Positions 50,358 through 58,682 of a stretch of 64,000 nucleotides of DNA are shown here, piece after piece. Origin of the DNA: Streptomyces mobaraensis (GTDB lineage Bacteria > Actinomycetota > Actinomycetes > Streptomycetales > Streptomycetaceae); contig NZ_CP083590.1 in NCBI RefSeq assembly GCF_020099395.1, positions 6,758,001 through 6,822,000 of the forward strand. Reading direction: 5' to 3'. A program made the position numbers and the translations under genes. Under the pieces are notes generated by a model. The model did not search any database, had not been told where the DNA came from, and saw only the letters and a list, made by a program, of their open reading frames with translations. The stretch's first letter is position 1, and the number at the start of each line of letters is the position of its first letter.

Positions 50358-51461
50358 TCAGCCGGCCTCCGCCGCGCGCCGGTGGACCGTGCCGTGCGGG
50401 TCCTCGCAGTGCCGCCCGCCCTCGCCGGAGCCGACGCCCACCAGTTCGCCGGGCGCCTCGCAGACCTCCAGCGTCGCGTGGGTGATGCCGTAGCCCGCGC
50501 GGAGGTCGCCCTGGACGGCGGTCCGCACCGCGTGGCAGTCGCCGCCCGGCTCGACCAGGACGTGTGCCGAGAGCGCCACCTCACCCGAGGTGATCTCCCA
50601 GATGTGCAGGTCGTGGACCTCCACCACACCGTCCTGACGCGCCATCCGGGCGCCCACCTCGTCCGGCTCCATACCGGGGGGCGCGGCCTCCAGGAAGATC
50701 CGGCCCGAGGCGCGGACCAGGGAGATCCCGGACCGCAGCATCAGGGCCACGACGACCAGGGTGGCGATGGAGTCGGCGCGGGTGAACCCGGTCAGCATGA
50801 CCACCGCGCCGGCCACCGCCGTGGCGATGAAGCCGTACAGGTCGGTGATGATGTGCTGGAAGGCGCCCTCCACGTTGAGCGAGGAGCGGTTGGCCTTCGA
50901 CATGCACCACGCGGCGACGATGTTCACCACCACGCCCGACACGGCCGTGCCCAGCACCAGCCCGCCGCCGACCTCCGGCGGGTCGATCAGCCGCTCCACG
51001 CTCTCGTACGCCAGCCAGGCGGACAGCAGCAGCAGCGTCAGCCCGTTGCCCTGGGCCGAGAGGATCTCCGCCCGCTTCAGACCGTAGGTGTAGCCGCCCT
51101 TGGCGGGGCGGGCCGCCAGCCGCATCGCGACCAGGGCCAGCACGATCGAACCGGCGTCCGACAGCATGTGCGCGGCATCGGAAATCAGGGCCAGGGAATG
51201 GGCGAGGAAAGCGACGACGACTTCCACCGCCATATAGGCGAGGATCAGCCCGAGCGCGATGCTCAGCCAGCGGCGGTCCGCGTCGGCGGCCACCCCGTGG
51301 CTGTGCCCGCCGTGACCGTGGCCGTGTCCGTGGTGATGCCCATGGCCGTGACCGTGTCCATGGTCGTGTCCATGGGCGTGGTCGTGGCCGTCATGGGAAT
51401 CGTGGCGGTGTCCCTCCCCGTCCGCCTGTGTGTCCCCGGCGTGTCGGTGCGCCTGCTGCAT
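50358..51461 (-). CDS. Cation diffusion facilitator (ZitB-like zinc exporter)
   Basis: 367 residues from the ATG at 51461. A His-rich N-terminus (about 20 histidines in GHGHGHHHGHGHGHGG-type runs, residues ~15-55) precedes six hydrophobic segments. Metal-site helices are SLALISDAAHMLSDAGS (HxxxD) and FQHIITDLYGF (HxxxD), and a cytoplasmic C-terminal domain follows (VVEVHDLHIWEITSGEVALS). It is expected to export zinc or a related divalent ion from the cytosol in exchange for protons. AT-rich upstream DNA may hold a zinc-regulator site. It has no link to the biosynthetic genes. Confidence 0.92.
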   Translation of the reverse strand: MQQAHRHAGDTQADGEGHRHDSHDGHDHAHGHDHGHGHGHGHHHGHGHGHGGHSHGVAADADRRWLSIALGLILAYMAVEVVVAFLAHSLALISDAAHMLSDAGSIVLALVAMRLAARPAKGGYTYGLKRAEILSAQGNGLTLLLLSAWLAYESVERLIDPPEVGGGLVLGTAVSGVVVNIVAAWCMSKANRSSLNVEGAFQHIITDLYGFIATAVAGAVVMLTGFTRADSIATLVVVALMLRSGISLVRASGRIFLEAAPPGMEPDEVGARMARQDGVVEVHDLHIWEITSGEVALSAHVLVEPGGDCHAVRTAVQGDLRAGYGITHATLEVCEAPGELVGVGSGEGGRHCEDPHGTVHRRAAEAG

Positions 51462-51756
51462 GAAACCCCCTCGTTCCGGGCTGGGCAGGGAAAGTGAAGC
51501 GCATTGTTTCCGTGATTTCAAAGGCTGCAATGGAGACGGTTATCAAAAGCGCGCCCCGGTGCGGTAATTTCCCGATTTCTTTCGCCGTCATTCCTGTGCG
51601 GGCGGCCCTGTCGATGGCCGGAAAACGCCGGAAGGGGGCGGAGAACACCAGGAAGCGCCGCCGGGACGGCGGTATCCGGACAGATCACGGCCCCGGGGCC
51701 CATGGGGGCGGCGCAAGCGAGTCGTCAAACGAACTGCAAGCGGAGCCGTCGACTCT
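51462..51756. other. AT-richer divergent gap between the zinc exporter and the SARP regulator
   Basis: About 295 bases without a gene, locally much richer in A and T than the surroundings (around 51490-51600). It must hold both promoters. A weak dyad at 51531-51545, TGGAGAC-G-GTTATCA, is a possible but poor zinc-regulator box. Confidence 0.5.
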
Positions 51757-53466
51757 GTGCGCGTGACGCCCGAGAACACCTTCCCAGGACGTTGGCCGGC
51801 ACCGGACGCCCCCGCCGCCACCGCGGCCACGGCCCCCCGGTTCTCCCTGCTGGGCCCGGTCCGCGCATGGTCGGGGACGGCCGAGATCGACCTCGGCTCC
51901 CCACAGCAGCGCGCCCTGCTCGCGATCCTCCTGTTACGCCGGGACCAGCCCGTCCCGTGCGAACACGCCGTCCGCGCGCTGTGGGGCGACACCGCCCCCC
52001 GGTCGGCCGACACCACCGTACGCACCTACGTGTACCGGCTCCGCCGGCTCCTCGGCGACCTCGCCGGCGACGCCCCGGAGATCCGGAAGCAGGGCGGCGG
52101 TTACCTGCTCACCGCCGGCGGCGCGACGCTCGACACCGAACTCTTCCGGGACCTCCTGGCGCGGGGGCGCGAGGCCCGGGACCGGACGGACCCCGGCACC
52201 GCCCTCGGACACCTCCGGGACGCCCTCGCGCTCTGGCGCGGCACCCCCTTCGGGGAGGCGGACACCCCCTACTTCGCCGCCGAACGGGAGCGCTGGGAGC
52301 AGCTGCGGTCCGCCGCCACCGAGGAGCTGGCCGCCGTCCAGATCGGGCTCGGCCGGTACGCCGAGGCCGTGGCGATGCTCGAAACCGCGCTGGCCGGACG
52401 GCCGTTGTGGGAAAAACTGTGGGAGCTCCGGGTCCGGGCGCTCGCCGGCCTCGGCCGCCGGGCCGACGCCCTCGCGGCCTACCGGGACGCCCGCCGCCTC
52501 CTGCACACCGAACTCGGCCTGGAACCCGGACCCGCCCTGCGCGAGTTGCACCGCGGCATCCTCGCCCTGGAGCCGACGGCCCCGGAGATCCGCCCGGCGG
52601 TACGCTCCGAGGAACTGCCCCGGCTTCCCGCGGACTTCGTGGGCCGGGCCGCCGAACTGACCGCCCTGACCGAGCGGCTGACCGCCCCCGGTGACGCCTC
52701 CGGGGCGCCGGTTGTCATGTCTCTGACCGGTCCCGCCGGGATCGGCAAGACCGCCCTGGCCCTCCGCGCGGCACACGGTCTGCGGTCCCACTTCCCCGAC
52801 GGCCGCCTCTACGCGCGCCTCGGCGCGCCCGATGGCACACCACGGCCACCGGAGGACGTGCTGGGGGAGCTGCTGACGGGCCTCGGCGTCCCGGCCGCCG
52901 CCGTCCCCGGGCCGGCGTCCGAACGCGCCGCGCTCTGGCGGCGGATGACCGACGGCCGACGGCTGCTGCTCGTCCTGGACGACGCCGTGGCCGGCGCCCG
53001 CCCGGACCCGCTGCTCCCGGTGTCACCCGGCAGCGCGGCCCTGCTGGTGGGCCGCCGCCCGCCCGGCGAACTCCAGCCGCCGGGCCAGGGGTTCGCACTG
53101 GACGGACTCACCCTGGCCGACGCGCTCCAGCTGCTGGGCGCGGTCGTGGGTCACGAGCGGCTGCGGCAGGAGGCCGAGCCGTCCGCGCGGCTGGTGTCCA
53201 CCTGCGCGTACCGGCCGGCGGCGCTGCGGGCCGCGGCGGCCCGGCTGCTGGCCGACCCGCGCCGCAGCGTCCGCGACGTCGAGCGGGAACTGCGCACCGG
53301 CGCCGGCCACGGCCCCGTCGAGCTCCGCCTCGGCCGGCCGCCGGCCCGCGGCGGGCACCCGTCCCACGGCGTGTGCCCGCGCGCCGTAGCCGCCGGAGCT
53401 CACGCGGCGGACGCCCGTCGGGACAGCGACGCCGGCCGCATGTCCGTCCAGTGGCGCTCGACGTAG
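51757..53466 (+). CDS. SARP-family regulator with NB-ARC domain, C-terminally shortened
   Basis: 569 residues from the GTG at 51757 (a second GTG at 51763 is possible). Residues ~30-115 form an OmpR-type DNA-binding domain (LLGPVRAWSGTAEIDLGSPQQ, RALLAILLLRRDQPV), ~120-275 the bacterial activation domain (WEKLWELRVRALAGLGRRADAL), and from ~290 an NB-ARC ATPase with Walker A LTGPAGIGKTALALR and LLLVLDDAVAG. The last ~70 residues are low-complexity, and the TPR region of AfsR-size proteins is missing. SARP proteins activate antibiotic genes, so this is the likely activator of the leftward NRPS operon. Its 3' end overlaps mbtH by 67 bases. Confidence 0.85.
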   Translation: MRVTPENTFPGRWPAPDAPAATAATAPRFSLLGPVRAWSGTAEIDLGSPQQRALLAILLLRRDQPVPCEHAVRALWGDTAPRSADTTVRTYVYRLRRLLGDLAGDAPEIRKQGGGYLLTAGGATLDTELFRDLLARGREARDRTDPGTALGHLRDALALWRGTPFGEADTPYFAAERERWEQLRSAATEELAAVQIGLGRYAEAVAMLETALAGRPLWEKLWELRVRALAGLGRRADALAAYRDARRLLHTELGLEPGPALRELHRGILALEPTAPEIRPAVRSEELPRLPADFVGRAAELTALTERLTAPGDASGAPVVMSLTGPAGIGKTALALRAAHGLRSHFPDGRLYARLGAPDGTPRPPEDVLGELLTGLGVPAAAVPGPASERAALWRRMTDGRRLLLVLDDAVAGARPDPLLPVSPGSAALLVGRRPPGELQPPGQGFALDGLTLADALQLLGAVVGHERLRQEAEPSARLVSTCAYRPAALRAAAARLLADPRRSVRDVERELRTGAGHGPVELRLGRPPARGGHPSHGVCPRAVAAGAHAADARRDSDAGRMSVQWRST

Positions 53467-53612
53467 TCGACGCACTCGCCGTGGGGGGCCGGGCCGTGCG
53501 CCACGGCCCACCCGGCGGGCACCTCGGCGAAGTCCGGCCAGAGGGAGTGCTGGTTCTCGTCGTTGACGAGGACGCGGTACGTCCCGGTCTCGTCCTCGAA
53601 CGGGTTGCTCAT
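53400..53612 (-). CDS. MbtH-family NRPS accessory protein
   Basis: 70 residues, the family length. MSNPFEDETGTYRVLVNDE, then QHSLWPDFAEVPAGW and CVDYVERHWTDMRPASL carry the three invariant tryptophans. GGGAGGT precedes the ATG. MbtH proteins bind NRPS adenylation domains and support their folding and activity. It is the last gene of the operon and probably serves the NRPS at the right edge. Confidence 0.93.
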   Translation of the reverse strand: MSNPFEDETGTYRVLVNDENQHSLWPDFAEVPAGWAVAHGPAPHGECVDYVERHWTDMRPASLSRRASAA

Positions 53613-53656
53613 CGGTGACCTCCCGGTCGTCATGGGGTCGTTCGAAAGAAGAGCAC

Positions 53657-54610
53657 TCATCTTCCGGCCGCCCGCCCGTAGTCCTGTCTGCCCTTGCGTA
53701 GCGCCCCCACCAGGCCCGCGTGGAAGCGGACGTAGGACTTCTCCTGGATCGGGTGCGGGACAGGCATGGACCGGTGCAGCCGGTGCAGGTTGAGTGAGGA
53801 GACCGCCGGGTAATGGTGGTGCTCCGCGTGGTAGTTGGCGTTCCACATGAAGTAGCGGACGAAGCGGTTGGACCGGACCGTCCGGGTGTTGCGCGACACC
53901 TCCGGCACGCCCCACAGCCCGTAGTGCTCGGGCAGGCTGAGGAAGACGCTCGCGGGCAGCGAGAGCACCAGCGGCACCCAGTAGGCGATCAGCAGCGCGA
54001 ACGGGAAGAGGGCCGTGAGGACGGCCATCGCCATGATCCAGGCGAAGATCGCCCAGTTGTCCCGCTTCGCGTCGCGTCGGCGGTCGTCCGTCCGGACGCT
54101 CGCCGGGAAGTCGCCGCGCCAGGTCTTCACGATCCGGCGCGGGAAGCCCGGCCAGAACGGCAGCCCGGACAGGTTGTAGAGGTAGGCGCGCAGCGTCGCG
54201 TAGTGCTCGGCGGGCTCGCTGTCCCCCTCCACCCCGGTGTAGCGGTGGTGGACGAGGTGCTGGTGGCGGTAGATGGTGTAGTTGAGGAGGATCGGTGTCG
54301 ACCAGGCCGCGCCCGCGATCCGGTTGGCCTTCCTGGATCCCAGGTGAGTGCCGTGGACGCAGTCGTGGGCGGCGTTGATGAAGCCGGCGAGGACGAAGCC
54401 GAGGAACGCGGAGCCCAGCAGGCCCCACCAGCCGACGCCCGGCCGGAGCGCCACGGTCGCCGTCGCGGCGTAGACGACGGCCAGGACGGCCGTGCGCGCG
54501 GCGACCCGCCGCCGGTCCGCCCGGGCCAGGTTCATCAGCAGGGCCTTGTCGAGCCCCTGGCGGTACGGGCGGTCACCGGTCTCCTGCCGTACACCCTGGG
54601 TGTCGCTCAC
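53657..54610 (-). CDS. Membrane fatty-acid desaturase-type di-iron oxidase
   Basis: 317 residues from the GTG at 54610, which overlaps the ATP-grasp stop (GTGA). Three histidine boxes are present: HDCVHG, HQHLVHH and HAEHHH, between hydrophobic segments, as in membrane desaturases and hydroxylases with a di-iron centre. It may desaturate or hydroxylate an acyl chain or an amino acid held in the pathway. Position in the NRPS operon implies a tailoring role. The usual electron partners are not encoded nearby. Confidence 0.88.
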   Translation of the reverse strand: MSDTQGVRQETGDRPYRQGLDKALLMNLARADRRRVAARTAVLAVVYAATATVALRPGVGWWGLLGSAFLGFVLAGFINAAHDCVHGTHLGSRKANRIAGAAWSTPILLNYTIYRHQHLVHHRYTGVEGDSEPAEHYATLRAYLYNLSGLPFWPGFPRRIVKTWRGDFPASVRTDDRRRDAKRDNWAIFAWIMAMAVLTALFPFALLIAYWVPLVLSLPASVFLSLPEHYGLWGVPEVSRNTRTVRSNRFVRYFMWNANYHAEHHHYPAVSSLNLHRLHRSMPVPHPIQEKSYVRFHAGLVGALRKGRQDYGRAAGR

Positions 54611-55917
54611 GGCCGTACCTCCCCGACGGCGTCGCGGACCGCCGCCTCGACGGCACGGGCCCGCTCCCGCGTGGGGGCGAGGACCACGCACTCCAACGGC
54701 CGTTCCCCGGACGGGTCGTAGCCCAGGACGACCGTTCCCTCCCCGATCTCCGGCGAGAAGGCGAGCCCGTGCCGGCGGAGTGTGTCCAGCGCGGCCGGCA
54801 GCGGCAGCGCGGGCACGTCCCGCAGCCCGGACAGCACATGCGTGTCCAGATAGGCCGGCCCCAGCAGCCGTTCGCCGGCGGCGTGCAGCGCGAGGCTGCC
54901 GCCCCACCGGGCGTTGGCCTCGTTGAAGAGGACCTCGCCGGTGTCGGTGACGATGCCGTCGACGTTGATGTGCCCGCGGTAGCCGATCGCCGCCGCGAGC
55001 GCGACCATCCGGGCCGACGCGGTCAGGGCCCGGGCGCCGGCGCCCGGCGGCAGCTCGGCGGGCAACTCCAGTCCCACCCAGACGAGTTCGCTGGCGGCCG
55101 GGTCGATGTCGGCGCGCCGCCGGATCGTCCCACTGTTGAGAAACGTGACGTCCCCGGCCGGGCCGATCAGGTACTCGGCGTAGAAGCTGTGCGTGGACCG
55201 GTGGTACGACTCGACGGCCAGCACCGGGTTCTGTGCGTCCGTCAGCTCCGCCCACAGGACGTCCGCGGCGGCCTCGGGCGCGCGTGCGGCGAGGGTCGCG
55301 CGGGTGCCGGGGAGCGGCCGGGTCTCCTTGAGGGTGAGGGCCACGTTCCCCTGGCCGCCCAGGTCGTCGTCCCGCTTCACCACCACCGTGCCGGTGCGCG
55401 GCAGGTACCGCTCGACTGCGGCGGCCAGGGCGGCGGGCCCGGTGACGACGGTGCCGTCCGGCACCGGGACGTCCGCGCCCACGGCCAGCTGCCGGAAGTG
55501 CGACTTGCGGTTGAGCAGCACCGGTCCGCGCTGGGCCGCGAACCGCAGCCCGGTGTCGCCCGGCAGGCCGCAGAGGTCCGCGAAGGCGGCAACGCCCTCG
55601 GTGTGGTGGGCCGGCAGCAGCTCCCAGGCGTCGTGCTCCGCGAGCAGCGCGCGGACCTCGTGGATCAGCGCGGGCGCGGTCAGGGCCTCGTCCGTCAGGT
55701 TCTCCCCGGCGGACACGAAGCGCAGCGCGGCCCGGTCGACGCCGAGTTCGCCGCAGACGTACCGGAGGAAGTCCTCGTCCGGCACGAGGGGGCTCACCAC
55801 GACGTCGCCCTCGCGGAGCAGCCACAGCTGGCGGTGGACGGCGCGCGGGGCCGCGGTCCCGACGTTGAGCAGCACGATCCTCGGCACGGCCGGTCCTCCT
55901 GAGTGTCGGGTGGTCAT
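54607..55917 (-). CDS. ATP-grasp ligase with pre-ATP-grasp domain (PGM1-like)
   Basis: 436 residues from the ATG at 55917. The N-terminal ~130 residues are a Rossmann-like pre-ATP-grasp domain (RIVLLNVGTAAPRAV). The ATP-grasp part has TVVVKRDDDLGGQGNVAL and the metal-site GHINVDGIVTDTGEVLFNEANARWGG split over the C-terminal half. Relatives such as the pheganomycin ligase PGM1 join an amino acid or peptide through an acyl phosphate. It may couple the pathway amino acid to another acid, or cap the peptide. It starts five bases after the GGT-like gene ends. Confidence 0.8.
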   Translation of the reverse strand: MTTRHSGGPAVPRIVLLNVGTAAPRAVHRQLWLLREGDVVVSPLVPDEDFLRYVCGELGVDRAALRFVSAGENLTDEALTAPALIHEVRALLAEHDAWELLPAHHTEGVAAFADLCGLPGDTGLRFAAQRGPVLLNRKSHFRQLAVGADVPVPDGTVVTGPAALAAAVERYLPRTGTVVVKRDDDLGGQGNVALTLKETRPLPGTRATLAARAPEAAADVLWAELTDAQNPVLAVESYHRSTHSFYAEYLIGPAGDVTFLNSGTIRRRADIDPAASELVWVGLELPAELPPGAGARALTASARMVALAAAIGYRGHINVDGIVTDTGEVLFNEANARWGGSLALHAAGERLLGPAYLDTHVLSGLRDVPALPLPAALDTLRRHGLAFSPEIGEGTVVLGYDPSGERPLECVVLAPTRERARAVEAAVRDAVGEVRP

Positions 55918-55921
55918 CCGG

Positions 55922-57721
55922 TCACCGCACCACGCCGTACGCCTGGCCGCCGCGCGGGCTGGCGGCGGCGAGCACGCCGCCGTCGCCGTCGGGGCCGGTG
56001 GCACAGACCTTGCCCAGGCTCAGCGCGGGCGCCTTCCTGATCTCGTGCCCCCGGCGCTCCAGTTCGGTGAGGGTGGCCTCCGGGAATCCGCCCTCCTCGA
56101 CGACCACGCCGAGCGGGCGGGCCTGGCGGGGGTGGAACGAGGTGGGCACGTGCTCGGTGTGGAAGGTGGCCGCCTCGACGGCCTCCTGCGGGGACATGCC
56201 GAAGTCCACGTGGTTGACGAAGAAGTTGAGCGTCCACTGGTCCTGCTGGTCGCCGCCGGGCGTGCCGAAGGCGAGGTGCGGCCGGCCGTCGTCGGTGCGG
56301 ACGATGGTGGGGCTGAGGGTGGTGCGCGGCCGCTTGCCGGGGGCGAGCTGGTTGGTGTGGCCCTCGGCGAGCCAGGCCATCTGCCCGCGGGTGCCGAGCG
56401 GGAAGCCGAGCCCCGGTACGACGGGCGAGCTCTTGAGCCAGCCGCCGCTGGGCGTGGCGACCACCATGTTGCCGTCCTTGTCGGTGGCGCTGACGCAGGT
56501 GGTATCGCCCTTGCCGGCGGTCTTGCGGACGACGGTGGGGATGCCGTTGTGGAGCTCGGCCCGCCACTCGGGCTCGACCGGGCCGTCCGTGGCGTCGAGG
56601 ACGGGCGGGATCCACGGCTCGCGGCCGCCGGGGGCGCCGGGCCGGAGGACGGCCGACGCCTCGGGGCCGATGAGCGCCCGGCGGGCGTCGGCGTAGGCGG
56701 GGTCGAGGAGCGCGGCGAGGGGGACGTCCGCGTGCTCCGGGTCGCCGTACCACGCCTCGCGGTCCGCGAACGCCAGCTTGGCGGACTCGACGACGGTGTG
56801 GAGGTGGTCGGCGCTGCCGAAGCCCATCGCGCCCAGGTCGTAGCCGGCCAGCAGCGACAACTGCTGGAGGAAGACCGGGCCCTGGGACCAGGGGCCGGGC
56901 TTGTGGACCAGCATGCCCCGGTAGTCCAGGGTGGCGGCCCGCTCGACGCCCGGCCGCCAGCGGGCCAGGTCGGCGCCGGTGAGCAGGCCCTTGTGCGGGA
57001 CGCCGGTGGAGTCGACGACCTCGGTGGTGGTGACGAACGCGTCGATCGCCTCGGCGACGAACCCCTCGTAGAACGCCGTGGTCGCGCCGTCGGCCTGGGC
57101 CTCGCGGCCGGACCCGGCGGCCTCGGCCTCGGCGACGAGCCGGCGGTAGGTGCGGGCCAGGTCGGGGTTGCGCATCCGGGAGCCGGCCTTGGGGACGTCG
57201 CCGTTCCGCAGGTAGGTGGCCCCGGACGCGGTCCAGTGGTCGCGGAACAGCGGCGCCAGCGCCTCGATCATCAGGGCGGCGCGGGGCAGCAGCGGGTAGC
57301 CGTGCTCGGCGTAGCCGATGGCCGGTTCGAGGACGTCGGCGACGCGCAGCCGGCCGTGGTCGCGCAGGACCCGCATCCACGCGCCGAAGGCGCCGGGGAC
57401 GCAGGCCGCGACGAGGCCGGAGCCGGGGATCGCGTCCAGGCCGAGGGCGCGGACGGCGTCGACGGTGGCGGCCTCGGGCATCGGCCCCTGCCCGCAGACG
57501 ACCGTCACCTCGCCGGTCGCGCCGTCGTGCACCATGATCGGTACGTCGCCGGCCGGACCGTTGAGGTGGGGCTCGACGACCTGGATCACGAACGCGGCGG
57601 CCACCGCGGCGTCGAAGGCGTTGCCGCCGCGGTCGAACATCGCGTGCCCCGCGGCGGACGCGAGCCAGTGGGTGGAGGAGACGGCGCCCTGCGTGCCGTG
57701 GAGCTCGGGACGGAACAGCAC
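55922..57721 (-). CDS. Gamma-glutamyltransferase-like enzyme (LmbA type, C-C hydrolase in alkylproline pathway)
   Basis: 599 residues. The self-cleavage/nucleophile threonine is in GKGDTTCVSATDKDGNM (about Thr407), with the upstream GGNAFDAAVAAAFVIQVVEP segment and the small-subunit motif LSPTIVRTDDGRPHLAFGTPGG. No signal peptide is seen, unlike periplasmic GGT. In lincomycin, hormaomycin and pyrrolobenzodiazepine clusters a GGT homologue of this type cleaves a carbon-carbon bond of the DOPA-derived ring-opened intermediate. The neighbouring hydroxylase, dioxygenase and LLM genes place it in that pathway. Confidence 0.85.
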   Translation of the reverse strand: MLFRPELHGTQGAVSSTHWLASAAGHAMFDRGGNAFDAAVAAAFVIQVVEPHLNGPAGDVPIMVHDGATGEVTVVCGQGPMPEAATVDAVRALGLDAIPGSGLVAACVPGAFGAWMRVLRDHGRLRVADVLEPAIGYAEHGYPLLPRAALMIEALAPLFRDHWTASGATYLRNGDVPKAGSRMRNPDLARTYRRLVAEAEAAGSGREAQADGATTAFYEGFVAEAIDAFVTTTEVVDSTGVPHKGLLTGADLARWRPGVERAATLDYRGMLVHKPGPWSQGPVFLQQLSLLAGYDLGAMGFGSADHLHTVVESAKLAFADREAWYGDPEHADVPLAALLDPAYADARRALIGPEASAVLRPGAPGGREPWIPPVLDATDGPVEPEWRAELHNGIPTVVRKTAGKGDTTCVSATDKDGNMVVATPSGGWLKSSPVVPGLGFPLGTRGQMAWLAEGHTNQLAPGKRPRTTLSPTIVRTDDGRPHLAFGTPGGDQQDQWTLNFFVNHVDFGMSPQEAVEAATFHTEHVPTSFHPRQARPLGVVVEEGGFPEATLTELERRGHEIRKAPALSLGKVCATGPDGDGGVLAAASPRGGQAYGVVR

Positions 57722-57772
57722 AGGAGGAGAACCCTTTCGGGACGGGCCGGACGGCCGGGGGAGGGGAGGGGG

Positions 57773-58678
57773 TTACGCGGCGCGGCCGGGCAGCAGGACC
57801 TCGTTCGCGACGTCCTCCAGCACGGAGAAGTCGCCCTGGTACGGGAAGTCGGGGCGCGGCCAGTGCACGACGAGGTCGGTGATCCCGATGCCGCCGAGGA
57901 GGCCGCAGGCGTCGCGGTAGGTCTCGACGGACTCCATGACGCCGTCGATCATCGCGCCGGTGACCACCAGCCGGCGGACGGAGGCCGGGTCGCGGCCGAT
58001 CGCCTCGCACTCCTTGTCGAGCAGCGCCGACTGCTCGCGGAGCACGGGCAGCGCCTGGTCGTAGCGGACCGGTTCGCCGTGGCCGGGCCAGGCGATGGTG
58101 ACCCAGATGTCGGCGTGGCAGGCGGCCAGCCGGATGCCCCGCGGCCCGGTGGCGGCGACGGCGAGGGGCGCGCGCGGGCGCTGGACGCAGCCGGGGTGCA
58201 GCCGGGCACCGGTGGTGGTGAACCAGTCGCCGCGGTACGTGGTCTCGGGCTCGCGCAGCAGCTGGTCGGTGAGGTCGACGAACTCGGCGAAGCGGTCCGC
58301 CCGTTCGCGCGGGTCGAGCCGCCGCAGCCCGAGGGCCTCGTCGTCGAACCCGCCCGCCCCGGCGCCGACCCCGCAGATCGCCCGGCCGCCGGAGATGTCG
58401 TCCAGCGTCATGATCTCCTTGGCGAAGGCGACGGGGTGGCGGATGCCGGGGCTGGCCACCATGGTGCCGATGCCGATGCGGGAGGTCGCCGTGGCGGCGG
58501 CCGTCAGGGTGGGCATGGTCGCGAACCACGGCTTCTCGCGGAACCAGCGCCACATCAGGTGGTCGTAGGTCCAGGCGTGGTCGAAGCCCAGCCGCTCCGC
58601 CGTCACCCAGCGGTCCCGGGCCTGCTGCCAGCGCTGTTCGGGCAGGATGATGATTCCGTGGCGCATCGTCTCAGCCAT
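57773..58678 (-). CDS. LLM-class flavin/F420-dependent oxidoreductase (LmbY type)
   Basis: 301 residues with the luciferase-like barrel: GFDHAWTYDHLMWRW at strand 2, IGIGTMVASPGIRHP, and LDDISGGRAICGVGAGAGGFDDEALGL with the coenzyme-binding loop. In alkylproline pathways an F420H2-dependent LLM enzyme reduces the 1-pyrroline or exocyclic double bond (LmbY, HrmD, TomJ). Whether this one uses F420 or FMN cannot be seen directly. It lies 51 bases before the GGT-like gene and four bases after the tyrosine hydroxylase-like gene. Confidence 0.85.
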   Translation of the reverse strand: MAETMRHGIIILPEQRWQQARDRWVTAERLGFDHAWTYDHLMWRWFREKPWFATMPTLTAAATATSRIGIGTMVASPGIRHPVAFAKEIMTLDDISGGRAICGVGAGAGGFDDEALGLRRLDPRERADRFAEFVDLTDQLLREPETTYRGDWFTTTGARLHPGCVQRPRAPLAVAATGPRGIRLAACHADIWVTIAWPGHGEPVRYDQALPVLREQSALLDKECEAIGRDPASVRRLVVTGAMIDGVMESVETYRDACGLLGGIGITDLVVHWPRPDFPYQGDFSVLEDVANEVLLPGRAA

Positions 58679-58682
58679 GTTC

